A stretch of DNA of 34,960 bases from Burkholderiaceae bacterium (GCA_023383035.1 JAHDYE010000010.1:1-34960); one strand, 5' to 3'; shown: positions 1 to 7,883, counted from the first letter of the stretch. Numbers and translations are program-made. The notes: generated by a model not told the origin, from the sequence alone.

Positions 1-534
1 CAGCGCGGGGTTCGAGCCCAGGTCGGGCTCCTGTCCGGCCGCCCACCACATCTTCACGCCGGTGAAGACGAGGAAGGCGCCGAACAGGTACATGACCCAA
101 TGGAACCGCACGATCAGCCAGGCCCCGATGAGGATCATCACCGCGCGCAACACGAGCGCGCCGAGGATGCCGATCACCAGCACCCGCTTCTGGAACTCTG
201 CCGGCACCGAGAAGTAGGTGAACAGCATCAGGAAAACGAAGATGTTGTCCACCGCGAGTGCCTTCTCGATCAGGTAGCCGGTGACGAACTCGAGCGCCTT
301 GGCGTCGGCCAGCGCGCGTGCGGCTTCGTCGGTCGAGGTGCCGCCCAGGTACCACCATAGCCAGGCGACGAAGACGAACGAGACCGCGACCCAGACCAGC
401 GACCACGCGCCGGCCTCGCGCATCGTGACCGCGTGCGCGCCCCGGCGGCTCATGGCCAGGAAGTCGATCGCCAGCGCGACGAGGACGAAGGCCGCGAAGA
501 GCGACCACAATACCGGTGTACCGATGGAGATCAT
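1..534 (-). CDS. TerC/Alx-family integral membrane protein (3' part outside window)
   Basis: Reading leftwards from an ATG at 534, an uninterrupted 178-codon frame runs off the window, so only the N-terminal part is present. It starts MISIGTPVLWSLF and has hydrophobic segments near residues 7-27, 43-63, 92-112, 117-140 and 143-163. The conserved TerC motif follows the second segment: EFVTGYLIEKALAVDNIFVF, with acidic residues inside membrane helices that are thought to bind metal. TerC/Alx proteins are linked to Mn2+ export, metallation of exported proteins and tellurite resistance. The riboswitch-like leader just upstream supports a Mn2+ role. A purine-rich GGAGGAG lies about 13 bases before the ATG, rather far for a Shine-Dalgarno. 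Family is firm; the exact substrate is inferred. Confidence 0.92.
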   Translation of the reverse strand, partial: MISIGTPVLWSLFAAFVLVALAIDFLAMSRRGAHAVTMREAGAWSLVWVAVSFVFVAWLWWYLGGTSTDEAARALADAKALEFVTGYLIEKALAVDNIFVFLMLFTYFSVPAEFQKRVLVIGILGALVLRAVMILIGAWLIVRFHWVMYLFGAFLVFTGVKMWWAAGQEPDLGSNPAL

Positions 535-584
535 CGAGGCAACCTTGCTCCTCCGGCCTGGCAGGGGCCGGATGACGAATTGTC

Positions 585-740
585 GAAGGTCCTCGCTGGT
601 CTTGCCGCCGCAGGCGCGCGAACGCCCCGGATCACGGCACCGGGCAGGCGGTCGATTGCCGGATCGACCGATGCCGTCATGACGATGCCGCGGCGCGGGA
701 ACTGGCGATCCGCGCCGGCTACTCCCCTGGAGAGGAGCGC
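585..740 (-). promoter_or_regulatory. Probable yybP-ykoY (manganese) riboswitch in the terC leader
   Basis: On the minus strand the leader carries the hallmark GGGGAGTAGC (complement of about 718-727) and, some 115 bases later, GGCAAGACC (about 599-607), the two conserved internal-loop strands of the yybP-ykoY aptamer. A closing stem can be drawn: TCCTC (736-732) with GAGGA, and GG with CC. Between them lie strong hairpins, including CGGTCGAT/ATCGACCG and a CCGGCGCGG/CCGCGCCG helix. This class senses Mn2+ and commonly precedes terC/alx and mntP. A further CCGGCC/GGCCGG hairpin at about 553-571 abuts the GGAGG before the TerC start and could be the expression platform. Fold drawn by hand. Confidence 0.78.
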
Positions 741-742
741 GA

Positions 743-771
743 ATTCAACCAGCGGCGCTGCGCCCGGTCAA
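743..771 (-). promoter_or_regulatory. Candidate sigma70 promoter for the terC transcript
   Basis: On the minus strand a -35 TTGACC (771-766) is followed after 17 bases by TTGAAT (748-743). The predicted start near 736 coincides with the first base of the closing stem of the riboswitch, which supports both calls. The match is by eye. Confidence 0.5.
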
Positions 772-981
772 CGAAGCCCCGGGGAGGCGCGGGGATTTCC
801 GCTTGCGCCCGCTGGCTGCCGGGCGGCGCGAGAACGGTGCTGTGTCCCCGAGGCGAGCGGAGACGCAGGGCGATCAAGTCGGCATCGCGGGCCGGCCAGC
901 GCCAGATCGGACTGACCGCGGCCATTCGCGCGACAAGCCGATAGCGCTCGCGCCTCGACTGCGGCACAACGCAGCGAAAGG
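772..981. other. Gene-free stretch, nothing recognised
   Basis: The stretch 535-1077 lacks a convincing gene. Its left part is the terC leader and promoter and its right part the promoter of the next operon. Between them I see only GC-rich sequence with short open frames in several registers, none with a credible start, ribosome binding site or recognisable product. Confidence 0.5.
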
Positions 982-1012
982 TTGACAACTCCTGGTTCTC
1001 CCGGGCGATAAT
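982..1012 (+). promoter_or_regulatory. Candidate promoter of the lipoyl/TRAP/E1 operon
   Basis: A perfect -35 TTGACA (982-987) is followed by GATAAT (1007-1012), a 5/6 match to the -10 box. The 19-base spacer is longer than the optimal 17, which would make the promoter weak or activator/repressor dependent. A short palindrome overlaps the -10 box. Confidence 0.5.
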
Positions 1013-1017
1013 CGTCC
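1003..1017. promoter_or_regulatory. Candidate repressor operator over the -10 box
   Basis: The 15-base sequence GGGCGATAATCGTCC is an imperfect palindrome (six of seven pairs) centred on base 1010 and covers the GATAAT -10 element. Size and position suit a MarR-type dimer, and a MarR gene sits at the far end of this operon. The link is inferred from proximity only. Confidence 0.35.
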
Positions 1018-1077
1018 CATACGAGACGAGTGCATCGGCCTGCGGGCTGGCTCATTCATGGAGACGGAGCGGCTTTC

Positions 1078-1353
1078 GTGAAGGTGGAGATCGCGGTGCC
1101 CCAGCTGGGACCGAACATGTTCGAGGTGACGGTCGTCACCTGGCTGAAGGGTGTCGGCGATGTCGTGGCGAAGGGAGACGTCATCGCCGAGGTGATGACC
1201 GACAAGGTCAACATCGACGTCGAGGCGCCGGTCGACGGCGTGCTGGCCGAGGTGCTCGCGCAACCCGGCGACGTCGTGGAGATCGACCGCATCCTGGGAT
1301 CCATCGAGGCCGCTTCGAACGAGCGCGGTGTCGCCGACGCGCCGGCTGCGTGA
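1078..1353 (+). CDS. Stand-alone lipoyl-domain protein (E2-type lipoyl carrier)
   Basis: This 91-residue protein is essentially one biotinyl/lipoyl domain: it starts KVEIAVPQLGPNM, has the lipoylation hairpin EVMTDKVNIDVEAP with the acceptor Lys at about residue 43, and ends with a short acidic/Ala tail. I chose the GTG at 1078 because the domain starts there and GGAG (1066-1069) lies eight bases upstream. It has no E3-binding or acyltransferase domain, whereas a normal E2 has more than 350 residues. Its stop overlaps the start of the TRAP gene (GTGA). The two E1 subunits downstream imply that it carries the acyl group produced by E1. Which acyltransferase, if any, completes the complex is not visible here. 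Confidence 0.88.
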   Translation: MKVEIAVPQLGPNMFEVTVVTWLKGVGDVVAKGDVIAEVMTDKVNIDVEAPVDGVLAEVLAQPGDVVEIDRILGSIEAASNERGVADAPAA

Positions 1354-3302
1354 GCGCAACGGAATCGAGCGCCATGAGCGCACCCGGTGCAGGGGATGCA
1401 CCGCGCGGCGTCCGGCGACCCGAGGAGACGCCGACGACCGAGCGGGAATCCGCCACGGAGCGCCGGCCGGATTCGGCGCAGCGGCCGCTGCGCGTGATGG
1501 TGCGCCACCTTCGCGTTGCCCTCGAGGTCATCGCCGCCGCCCTGATCGTCGCCATCGTCACGCTGCTGCTCGGTGGCGTCGCCTTGCGCTACGTCTTCGC
1601 GGTGGCCGCTCCGTGGATCGACGAGGTGGTGTCGTTGTCGTTCATGTGGCTCGCGATGCTGGGCGCCGTGCTCGCCGCGCTGCGCAACGAACACATGCGG
1701 CTCGCCTTCGTGGTGGAACGACTGTCCGGCCCCACCCGAGGGCTCGTCCAGGCAGTCGCCCTGGCATTCGTGATGAGCTTTCTGGGGGCGCTTCTCGTTC
1801 CGGCCTTCGAGTTCGCCCGGGAGGAGTGGTTCATCACCACGCCGGTGCTGGGTCTGCCCAATACGCTGCGCGTCGCCGCGATGCCGATCGGGCTCGGCGC
1901 CATGATGCTCGTCGTTGCGATCCAGGCGATCGAGACGCTGCGTGCCCGGGGCATTGCCGTCGCGATCGTCGTCGTGGCAGCGGTGGGAGTGGCGTGCTGG
2001 CTCGCAGCCCCCTGGCTGAAGGGCCATGTCGGCTTCGGGATGGTCCTGTTCCTGGTCGTCTCGGTGGCGCTGTGCCTGGCGGCCGGCATCCCGATCGCGT
2101 TCTGCTTCGGGCTCGGCACCGTCGGCTTCCTCTCCTTCTGCGGCGACGTTCCGCTGCAGGTCGTCGTCGGCCGGATGGACGAGGGCATGTCGAACTTCCT
2201 GCTGGTGTCCGTACCGGTGTTCGTGCTGCTCGGATGCATCCTGGACGCGACGGGAATGGGCAAGGCGATCGTCGACTTCCTCGCCTCGCTGCTCGGTCAC
2301 GTCAAGGCCGGCATGTCGTATGTGCTGCTCGGCTCGCTGTTCATCGTGTCCGGCATCTCCGGCTCCAAGGTGTCCGACATGGCCACCGTGGCGCCCGCGC
2401 TGTTTCCCGAGATGCGGCGCCGCGGGCACCAGCCCAAGGAGATGATCTCCCTGCTGGGCACCGGGGCGGCCATGGCGGACACCGTTCCGCCGAGCATCGT
2501 GCTGATCGTGCTCGGCTCGGTCGCCGGCGTGTCGATCGCGGGCCTGTTCCAGGCGGGCATCGTCGTCGCCGGGGTCCTGCTGCTGACGCTGCTCGCGCTG
2601 GCACGGTGGAAGGCGCGCCACGAGGACCTGCGATCCGCGCGTCGCGCGTCGCTGTCCACGGCCGGCCGCCTGCTGCTGATCGCGTCCCCGGCACTGCTCC
2701 TGCCGTTCCTGATCCGCAGCGCGGTGGGCGGAGGCGTCGCGACGGCCACCGAGGTGTCGACCGTGGCCGTCGTCTACGCGCTGCTGATCGGGCAGATGCT
2801 GTATGGCGGCATCGGATGGCGGCGGCTGTGCTCGATGCTGGCGGAAACGGCGGCGCTCAGCGGCGCCATCCTGCTGATCCTCGGAACCGCCTCCGCGATG
2901 GCGTGGGCGATCACCCAGAGCGGCCTGATCCAGCAGCTCTCGGGCGCCCTCGTTCAACTGCCGGGAGGCGCGGCGACATTCCTGGTCGTGACGATCGCGA
3001 TCTTCCTGATCCTGGGGTGTCTGCTGGAGGGAATGCCTGCCGTCCTGTTGCTGGCGCCGATCATGTTTCCGATCGCGAAGCGGCTCGGCATCCACGACAT
3101 CCACTACGCGATGGTCGTCGTCACCTCGATGAACGTCGGCTTGATGATGCCGCCGATCGGAGTGGGGTTCTACGTCGCCTGCCGGATCGGCGAAGCCTCG
3201 CCCGACGAGGTCATCACGGCGATCTGGCCCTACATCCTCGCGCTGCTGATCGGCGTCGGCGTCGTCGCGGCCGTGCCCGGCATCTCGACGGTGGCCCTGT
3301 GA
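1350..3302 (+). CDS. TRAP transporter permease, fused DctQ-DctM
   Basis: The 650-residue protein joins both membrane subunits of a TRAP (tripartite ATP-independent periplasmic) transporter. A hydrophilic N-terminus of about 45 residues precedes a DctQ part (residues about 50-195, four hydrophobic segments, with PWIDEVVSLSFMWLAMLGA typical of DctQ). An extra hydrophobic linker segment (about 195-220) leads into a DctM part of about 430 residues with motifs such as GISGSKVSDMATVAP and MNVGLMMPPIGVGFYV. Uptake is driven by an ion gradient and needs the periplasmic receptor encoded at 5395. The GTG start overlaps the preceding stop; an ATG eight codons later is an alternative. Substrate unknown; neighbours suggest an organic acid feeding the E1 enzyme. 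Confidence 0.93.
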   Translation: MSATESSAMSAPGAGDAPRGVRRPEETPTTERESATERRPDSAQRPLRVMVRHLRVALEVIAAALIVAIVTLLLGGVALRYVFAVAAPWIDEVVSLSFMWLAMLGAVLAALRNEHMRLAFVVERLSGPTRGLVQAVALAFVMSFLGALLVPAFEFAREEWFITTPVLGLPNTLRVAAMPIGLGAMMLVVAIQAIETLRARGIAVAIVVVAAVGVACWLAAPWLKGHVGFGMVLFLVVSVALCLAAGIPIAFCFGLGTVGFLSFCGDVPLQVVVGRMDEGMSNFLLVSVPVFVLLGCILDATGMGKAIVDFLASLLGHVKAGMSYVLLGSLFIVSGISGSKVSDMATVAPALFPEMRRRGHQPKEMISLLGTGAAMADTVPPSIVLIVLGSVAGVSIAGLFQAGIVVAGVLLLTLLALARWKARHEDLRSARRASLSTAGRLLLIASPALLLPFLIRSAVGGGVATATEVSTVAVVYALLIGQMLYGGIGWRRLCSMLAETAALSGAILLILGTASAMAWAITQSGLIQQLSGALVQLPGGAATFLVVTIAIFLILGCLLEGMPAVLLLAPIMFPIAKRLGIHDIHYAMVVVTSMNVGLMMPPIGVGFYVACRIGEASPDEVITAIWPYILALLIGVGVVAAVPGISTVAL

Positions 3303-3328
3303 GACATACACACGCTGATGAGGAACTC

Positions 3329-4321
3329 ATGAGTACCCAGCTGTCGTCATTGCCTGCATCGGAGGCGAGCCCCCGAGAGCCCCGAGAGCCCGCCCTTCTC
3401 GCGGCCATGCTGCGGGGCCGTGCGATGGAGGATGCCCTCGGACGCGTCAGCGGGCACTACCACCCGGCACGGGGCGAGGAAGGAGTGATCGTCGGCAGCT
3501 TCGCCGCGCTGCGCGACACCGACTACGGCCTGCCGCACTATCGGGGCGCGATCGTCGCTTCGCTGACACGCGGGGCCGACATGCGCAGGCTGCTCGCCGG
3601 CGTCCTCGGAAAGACGACGGGCTACACGCGCGGTCGCCAGCGCGGCGATTTCCTCGGACGGTTCGAAGCGCGGTTCTTCGGCCTGTTCTCCGGCACGCTC
3701 GGGCCCAGCATCGGGTACGCCACCGGCGCAGCGCTGTCCTGCAAGCTCGACGGAGGCGGCAGCGCGGCGATGGTCACCTTCGGCGACGGCACGGCGAACT
3801 CGGGACTGCTGTACGAGAGCATGAACATGGCGTCGATGCTGCGGCTGCCGGTCGTGTTCGTCTGCCAGAACAACCAGTACGCGGTCTCGATGCCTGCGGC
3901 CCGCAGCATCGGCGGCTCGGCCCTGGCGGACAGGGCGCGCGCGTTCGGCATCGATGCATTCGATGTCGACGGCAACGACGTGCTCGCTGTCCACGACGCC
4001 GTCGGCCGTGCGCTGGAGCGCGCCCGCACCCGAGGCACACCGTCGTTCGTACACGCGTTGACGTACCGCGTGTCGGGCCACTGGGCGAGCGACCCCGCCG
4101 GCTACCGCCCTGCCGAAGAGCGCGAGGCATGGATCGCCAGGGATCCGGTCGCGCGGCTGGCGCGGCAACTCGTCGACGCCGGTGCACTGACGCAGGCCGG
4201 GTACGAGCATCTGTCGGCCGAGGCCGAAGCGGAAGCCGCGCAAGCGTTGACCCAGGCCCAGGCCGACCCTCTGCCCGACGCCGGCGTCATCGCCGACGCC
4301 GATGCCTACGTCCAGGAGTGA
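3329..4321 (+). CDS. 2-oxoacid/acetoin dehydrogenase-type E1 component, alpha subunit
   Basis: This is the thiamine-diphosphate-binding half of an alpha2beta2 E1 decarboxylase. The ThDP motif begins at GDGTANSG (152-159) and closes with the Asn pair in CQNNQYAVS (181-182). A histidine in the loop RVSGHWASD (His251) matches the phosphorylation-loop His of branched-chain E1 alpha. The segment HYRGAIVAS (70-78) resembles the YREAG region of branched-chain E1 rather than the HRGHG of pyruvate or acetoin E1, so the substrate cannot be assigned by motif. Length (330 residues) is normal. The downstream beta subunit starts four bases after this stop. The complex would pass an acyl or hydroxyalkyl group to the lipoyl protein encoded at 1078. 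Confidence 0.9.
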   Translation: MSTQLSSLPASEASPREPREPALLAAMLRGRAMEDALGRVSGHYHPARGEEGVIVGSFAALRDTDYGLPHYRGAIVASLTRGADMRRLLAGVLGKTTGYTRGRQRGDFLGRFEARFFGLFSGTLGPSIGYATGAALSCKLDGGGSAAMVTFGDGTANSGLLYESMNMASMLRLPVVFVCQNNQYAVSMPAARSIGGSALADRARAFGIDAFDVDGNDVLAVHDAVGRALERARTRGTPSFVHALTYRVSGHWASDPAGYRPAEEREAWIARDPVARLARQLVDAGALTQAGYEHLSAEAEAEAAQALTQAQADPLPDAGVIADADAYVQE

Positions 4322-4325
4322 CCCG

Positions 4326-5312
4326 ATGGCCCGTATGACGCTGGTCGAAGCGATCGTCGCCGGTCTGCGCGAGGAGCTCGAGCGCGATCCGTCGATCTTC
4401 ATGATGGGCCAGGACATCGGCCCCATGGGAGGACCCCTGCAATCGTTCCGGGGACTGTGGGACACCTATGGCCCGACCGGGCGGATGATCGATGCGCCGA
4501 TCTCGGAGGAGGCCATCACCGCCGTCTGCTTCGGCGCCGCCATGGCCGGGAAGCGCCCGGTGTTCGAGCTGATGTTCTCGGAATTCACGACGCTCGTGAT
4601 GGGCTTGTTCGCGTCCGAGGCCGGCATCGCCTACAAGACGGACGGCGTGCTGAAGGCTCCCCTGGTGATGCGAACGAAGGTCGGCATCAGTCCGCATCGC
4701 GGCCATCCGGAGGACTTCCACTCGTTCTTCGTGCACTGCCCGGGCGTCAAGGTCGTGATGCCGGCCACGCCCTACGACGCCAAGGGACTGATGAAGGCGG
4801 CGATCCGGGACGACAACCCGGTCGTCTTCCTCGAGCACATGAGCCTGCTCCACGGGCGCAAGGAAGAAGTACCGGAGACGGACTACACCATCGAGCTCGG
4901 CAAGGCCGACGTGAAGCGGTCCGGCCGGGACGTCACGATCATCGCGTACGGGCTGATGGTGTCCCGCGCGTTGAACGCGGCGTCCATGCTGGCACGGGAA
5001 GGCGTCGAGGCCGAGGTCGTCGACCTGCGGACGATCTCGCCGCTGGATCGAACGACGATCCTGGCGTCGGTCGAGAAGACCGGCCGCGCCGTGATCGTCC
5101 ACGAGACCTGGAAGACCGGCGGCTCCGGCGGAGAAGTGGCCGCGCTGATCGCCGAGGAAGGATTCCCGTTCCTTCGCGGGCCCGTCGTGCGCATCGCGCC
5201 GCCGCATCTGCCGGTGCCCTTCAGTCTGCCCCTGGAGAAGGCGTTCATCCCGGACGAAGCGCAGATCATCCACGGCGTGCGCAAGGCGCTCGCGCCGACA
5301 CCTGTGTCCTGA
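4326..5312 (+). CDS. 2-oxoacid/acetoin dehydrogenase-type E1 component, beta subunit
   Basis: The 328-residue protein is the partner of the preceding alpha subunit: an N-terminal pyrimidine-binding domain with the activating Glu in DAPISEEAI (about 57-64), then a C-terminal transketolase-like domain with AYGLMVSRAL and VDLRTISPLD. The active-site His normally found in HHSQSPE appears as HRGHPEDF (His127); the surrounding SQS is replaced, an unusual variation. The start ATG at 4326 has CAGGAG seven bases upstream, inside the end of the alpha gene, so the two are translationally coupled. It acts in the cytoplasm. Family assignment is secure; substrate is not. Confidence 0.9.
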   Translation: MARMTLVEAIVAGLREELERDPSIFMMGQDIGPMGGPLQSFRGLWDTYGPTGRMIDAPISEEAITAVCFGAAMAGKRPVFELMFSEFTTLVMGLFASEAGIAYKTDGVLKAPLVMRTKVGISPHRGHPEDFHSFFVHCPGVKVVMPATPYDAKGLMKAAIRDDNPVVFLEHMSLLHGRKEEVPETDYTIELGKADVKRSGRDVTIIAYGLMVSRALNAASMLAREGVEAEVVDLRTISPLDRTTILASVEKTGRAVIVHETWKTGGSGGEVAALIAEEGFPFLRGPVVRIAPPHLPVPFSLPLEKAFIPDEAQIIHGVRKALAPTPVS

Positions 5313-5314
5313 CC

Positions 5315-5335
5315 GGACGGAAGCGATCACCGTCC
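5315..5335 (+). other. Intercistronic hairpin between the E1 beta and TRAP receptor genes
   Basis: GGACGG (5315-5320) and CCGTCC (5330-5335) can pair around a nine-base loop just after the E1 beta stop. There is no T-run, so it is more likely an mRNA stability element than a terminator. Such elements often precede highly expressed binding-protein genes. Confidence 0.35.
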
Positions 5336-5394
5336 CCGATGCCGGGCCGCTGCCCAATGTCGACCCGGCGAACATCACACCCAGAGGAGATACC

Positions 5395-6408
5395 ATGACG
5401 ACGTTCGACAGGCGGTCTTTCGTGCTCGGCGGTGCCGGCGTCATCGGCACCGGCCTGGTCCTGCCTCGCTTCGCCCACGCTGCCGAGTACACCTACAAGT
5501 TCGCCAACAACCTTCCGCCGGTCCATCCGATCAACGTGCGCGCCACCGAAGCGGCTGCCCGGATCAAGGAAGATACCGGCGGGCGCGTGGAACTGCAGAT
5601 CTTCCCCAGTTCGCAGCTCGGCTCGGACAGCGACATGCTGAGCCAGCTGCGCAGCGGCGGCGTCCAGTTCTTCACGATGGCCGGCGCGCTGCTGGCGTCG
5701 TTCGTGCCGGTTGCCGCGATCGAAGCCATGGCCTACGCGTTCAAGGACTACGACACCGTCTGGAAGGCCATGGACGGCGACCTCGGCGAGCTGGTGCGTA
5801 CCGAGATCGCGAAGTCCAGCATCGTCGCGATGGACAGGGTCTGGGACAACGGCTTTCACCAGATCACGACGCGCAACCGTCCGATCAACACGCCGGCGGA
5901 CATGAAGGGGCTGAAGATCCGCACGGGCGCGACGCCGCTGCAGATGAACATGTGCACCGCGCTCGGTGCGCTGCCCACGCCGATCACCTTCGGCGAGCTC
6001 TACACTTCGCTGCAGACCGGAGTGGTCGATGCGCAGCTCAACGCGCTGGTCGTCATCGAGTCCGCCAAGCTGTACGAGGTCCAGAAGCATTGCGCGATGA
6101 CGAACCACATGTGGAGCGGGTTCTGGTTCCTCGCCAACAAGGCGGCCTGGAACCGGCTGCCGGATCCGCTGCGCGAGACGGTGGCCAGGCATCTCAATGC
6201 CGCCGCACTGGCCGAGCGCGATGACGTCGCCAAGGCCAATTCGAAGCACATGGCCAACCTGAAGGCGACCGGCATGCAGTTCACCGAGCCGGAATCGGCG
6301 CCGTTCCGTGCGGTGCTCAGGCAGGCCGGGTTCTACGCCGACTGGCGCGGCAAGCTCGGCGACCGGCCCTGGTCCACGCTGGAGAAGTACGTTGGGCAAC
6401 TCGCCTGA
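5395..6408 (+). CDS. TRAP transporter periplasmic solute receptor (DctP family)
   Basis: The 337-residue protein begins with a twin-arginine signal (DRRSF at 5-9, then a hydrophobic stretch and AHA near residue 29), so it is exported folded. The mature part has DctP-family features: YKFANNLPPVHPINVRA near its N-terminus, FPSSQLGSDSDML, the lid/hinge region MKGLKIRTGATPLQ containing the Arg (near residue 170) that usually salt-bridges the substrate carboxylate, and GELYTSLQTGVVDAQ. The ATG has AGAGGAG upstream. It would deliver a carboxylate to the fused permease encoded at 1350. The receptor gene sits after the E1 genes, so transport and catabolism are interleaved in one transcript. Confidence 0.94.
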   Translation: MTTFDRRSFVLGGAGVIGTGLVLPRFAHAAEYTYKFANNLPPVHPINVRATEAAARIKEDTGGRVELQIFPSSQLGSDSDMLSQLRSGGVQFFTMAGALLASFVPVAAIEAMAYAFKDYDTVWKAMDGDLGELVRTEIAKSSIVAMDRVWDNGFHQITTRNRPINTPADMKGLKIRTGATPLQMNMCTALGALPTPITFGELYTSLQTGVVDAQLNALVVIESAKLYEVQKHCAMTNHMWSGFWFLANKAAWNRLPDPLRETVARHLNAAALAERDDVAKANSKHMANLKATGMQFTEPESAPFRAVLRQAGFYADWRGKLGDRPWSTLEKYVGQLA

Positions 6409-7180
6409 GCAGGAGGCGGGCTCGGGGGGGCGCACCGCGCTCGTGACCGGCGGTGCGTCCGGCATCGGCCGGGCGATCGTCGAGCTGCTCGTGGCGCGGG
6501 GCTGGCGAGTCCACGTCGCGGACGCGAGCGCGGACGCCCTGGAGCGGCTGCGCCCGTGGGCCAGCGCGCGGCAGGCCGGGGTCTCGCTTCACCTGCTCGA
6601 CGTTCGCGACGAACAGGCCGTGATCGACGCGGTGTCGGCGGCGAGCGCCTTGCCCGAGGCGCCGCTGAAGGCGGTGGTCAATTCGGCGGGAATCGGCCTC
6701 GCCGCCTCCTTTCTCGAGACGTCGCTCGAACAGTTCAGCCAGGTGCTCGACGTGAACCTGCTCGGAACGTTCCGGGTCTGCCAGGTGGCGGCCCGGGTCA
6801 TGGCGCGTGGGGGAGGCGGGGCCATCGTGAACATCTCCTCGGGGTCGGGGCTGCGAGCCAACCAGGGCAGGGCGGCGTACGGTGCGTCGAAGGCGGCGGT
6901 GGAGATGCTCAGCAAGGTGATGGCCGTCGAGCTCGCTGCCGATTCGGTCCGGGTGAACACCGTGGCGCCTGGCCCGATCGAGACGCCTCTCGTCGCGCAG
7001 CTGCACACCGCCGAGTTCCGGCGCAACACCACGTCGGTCGTTCCGATGCGCCGCTACGGTCGACCCGAGGACATCGCGCAGGCGGTGCTGTTCCTGCTGG
7101 ATGACGAGACGTCGAGCTACGTCACGGGCGAGACGCTGTGCGTCGATGGCGGGTTCGGGGCCGCAGGTCAGTTCGGTTGA
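6392..7180 (+). CDS. SDR-family NAD(P)-dependent dehydrogenase
   Basis: A classical short-chain dehydrogenase of 262 residues. It has the cofactor motif TGGASGIG (19-26), the NSAG motif (97-100), catalytic Ser (about 150), Tyr163 and Lys167 in YGASK, and the C-terminal SYVTGETLCVDGGFGA. Asp44 in HVADAS follows beta2, which suggests NAD(H) preference. The best start is TTG at 6392, inside the end of the TRAP receptor gene, with GGAG seven bases upstream; no ATG fits. It probably oxidises or reduces a hydroxy/oxo group of the imported acid before or after the E1 step, but the substrate is unknown. Confidence 0.88.
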   Translation: MGNSPEQEAGSGGRTALVTGGASGIGRAIVELLVARGWRVHVADASADALERLRPWASARQAGVSLHLLDVRDEQAVIDAVSAASALPEAPLKAVVNSAGIGLAASFLETSLEQFSQVLDVNLLGTFRVCQVAARVMARGGGGAIVNISSGSGLRANQGRAAYGASKAAVEMLSKVMAVELAADSVRVNTVAPGPIETPLVAQLHTAEFRRNTTSVVPMRRYGRPEDIAQAVLFLLDDETSSYVTGETLCVDGGFGAAGQFG

Positions 7181-7220
7181 GACCGGCAAGCCGCGGTCCG
7201 GCATGCGTCGCGGTGCACGG

Positions 7221-7234
7221 GCTGGCAGGCCAGC
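7221..7234. terminator. Weak inverted repeat between convergent genes
   Basis: GCTGGC and GCCAGC flank a two-base AG between the SDR stop (7180) and the stop of the convergent MarR gene (7234-7236). No T-run follows on either strand. It may end transcription weakly or be incidental. Confidence 0.25.
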
Positions 7235-7728
7235 TACTTCTCGTCCGCAGGTGTGACCGACCATTGGCGGGCCGCGGCGACCAGCTTTCGCAGGGTCGAG
7301 CGGAAGCGGGCAAGCTCGTCCGGCGGCAGGGCGTCCACGAGGAGTTGCTGCCGCCAGAGCAGGGACGGCAGCATCTTCCTGTAGGTACTCCATCCCGCAT
7401 CGGTCAGATACACCGCCTGCTTGCGCCGATCGACGGGGTGGGGCTCGAGCCGGACGTACCTGGAAAGGTTGTTGAGCTGCCGGCTGACATTGGACTTGTT
7501 GAAACCCGTGTAGTCGACGATCTCCGCCTGGCTCATGCCCGGATGATTGGCGATCGCGATGATCAGGCGCCAGTCGTTCAACGAGATACCCGTGTGGCGA
7601 CCGACCGAGGCATAGAACGGGCGGCCGATCAGGTTGCTGAGGACACTGACCTGGAACGTGATTGCATTGTCGGCATCGAATACCTGGGCCCTGGAAACGC
7701 GAGGGCTCGCGGGAAGGGTCCGCTTCAT
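7234..7728 (-). CDS. MarR-family transcriptional regulator
   Basis: The 164-residue protein has the MarR winged helix-turn-helix. Helices are seen at MSQAEIVDYTGF and KSNVSRQLNNL (about residues 64-87), and the wing contains PVDRRKQAVYLTDAG with the characteristic Asp-Arg. Flanking helices (20-45, 115-150) would form the dimer and ligand pocket. Such proteins usually repress a nearby catabolic operon and release DNA on binding an aromatic or carboxylic effector. It converges on the lipoyl/TRAP/E1/SDR operon, its likely target. No good Shine-Dalgarno precedes the ATG at 7728. Confidence 0.92.
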   Translation of the reverse strand: MKRTLPASPRVSRAQVFDADNAITFQVSVLSNLIGRPFYASVGRHTGISLNDWRLIIAIANHPGMSQAEIVDYTGFNKSNVSRQLNNLSRYVRLEPHPVDRRKQAVYLTDAGWSTYRKMLPSLLWRQQLLVDALPPDELARFRSTLRKLVAAARQWSVTPADEK

Positions 7729-7800
7729 CGGCAGGCGTGCGTCAACGAATGGGGTTCGGATGGCTCATGGCAATGATATCCCGCGATCTGCCAGCCTTCG

Positions 7801-7823
7801 GATCGTTCACGAATCGAACGATC
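7801..7823. promoter_or_regulatory. Perfect inverted repeat upstream of the MarR gene
   Basis: GATCGTTC (7801-7808) and GAACGATC (7816-7823) form eight perfectly paired bases around ACGAATC, 73-95 bases upstream of the MarR start. Size and position fit an autoregulatory operator. The same place lies just downstream of the 7884-9041 gene, so a structural role in that transcript is also possible. No T-run is present. Confidence 0.35.
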
Positions 7824-7883
7824 GAACACGATCGTCCGGTTCCCGTGGCTCGCATGGCGGGCCCGAGGCCCGGCAAGGGCGGC

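Noticed and set aside
1078-1353. Lipoyl protein as the lipoate-binding protein of a sulphur-oxidising sHdr system
   Set aside because: No heterodisulphide reductase-like, rhodanese or sulphur-carrier genes are nearby; the neighbours are E1 subunits and a TRAP transporter.
1056-3311. A 751-codon open frame on the minus strand over the TRAP gene
   Set aside because: Very rich in Asp, His, Gln and Arg with no hydrophobic core or known motif. It is the antisense of the clearly real TRAP permease and reflects GC-biased third positions.
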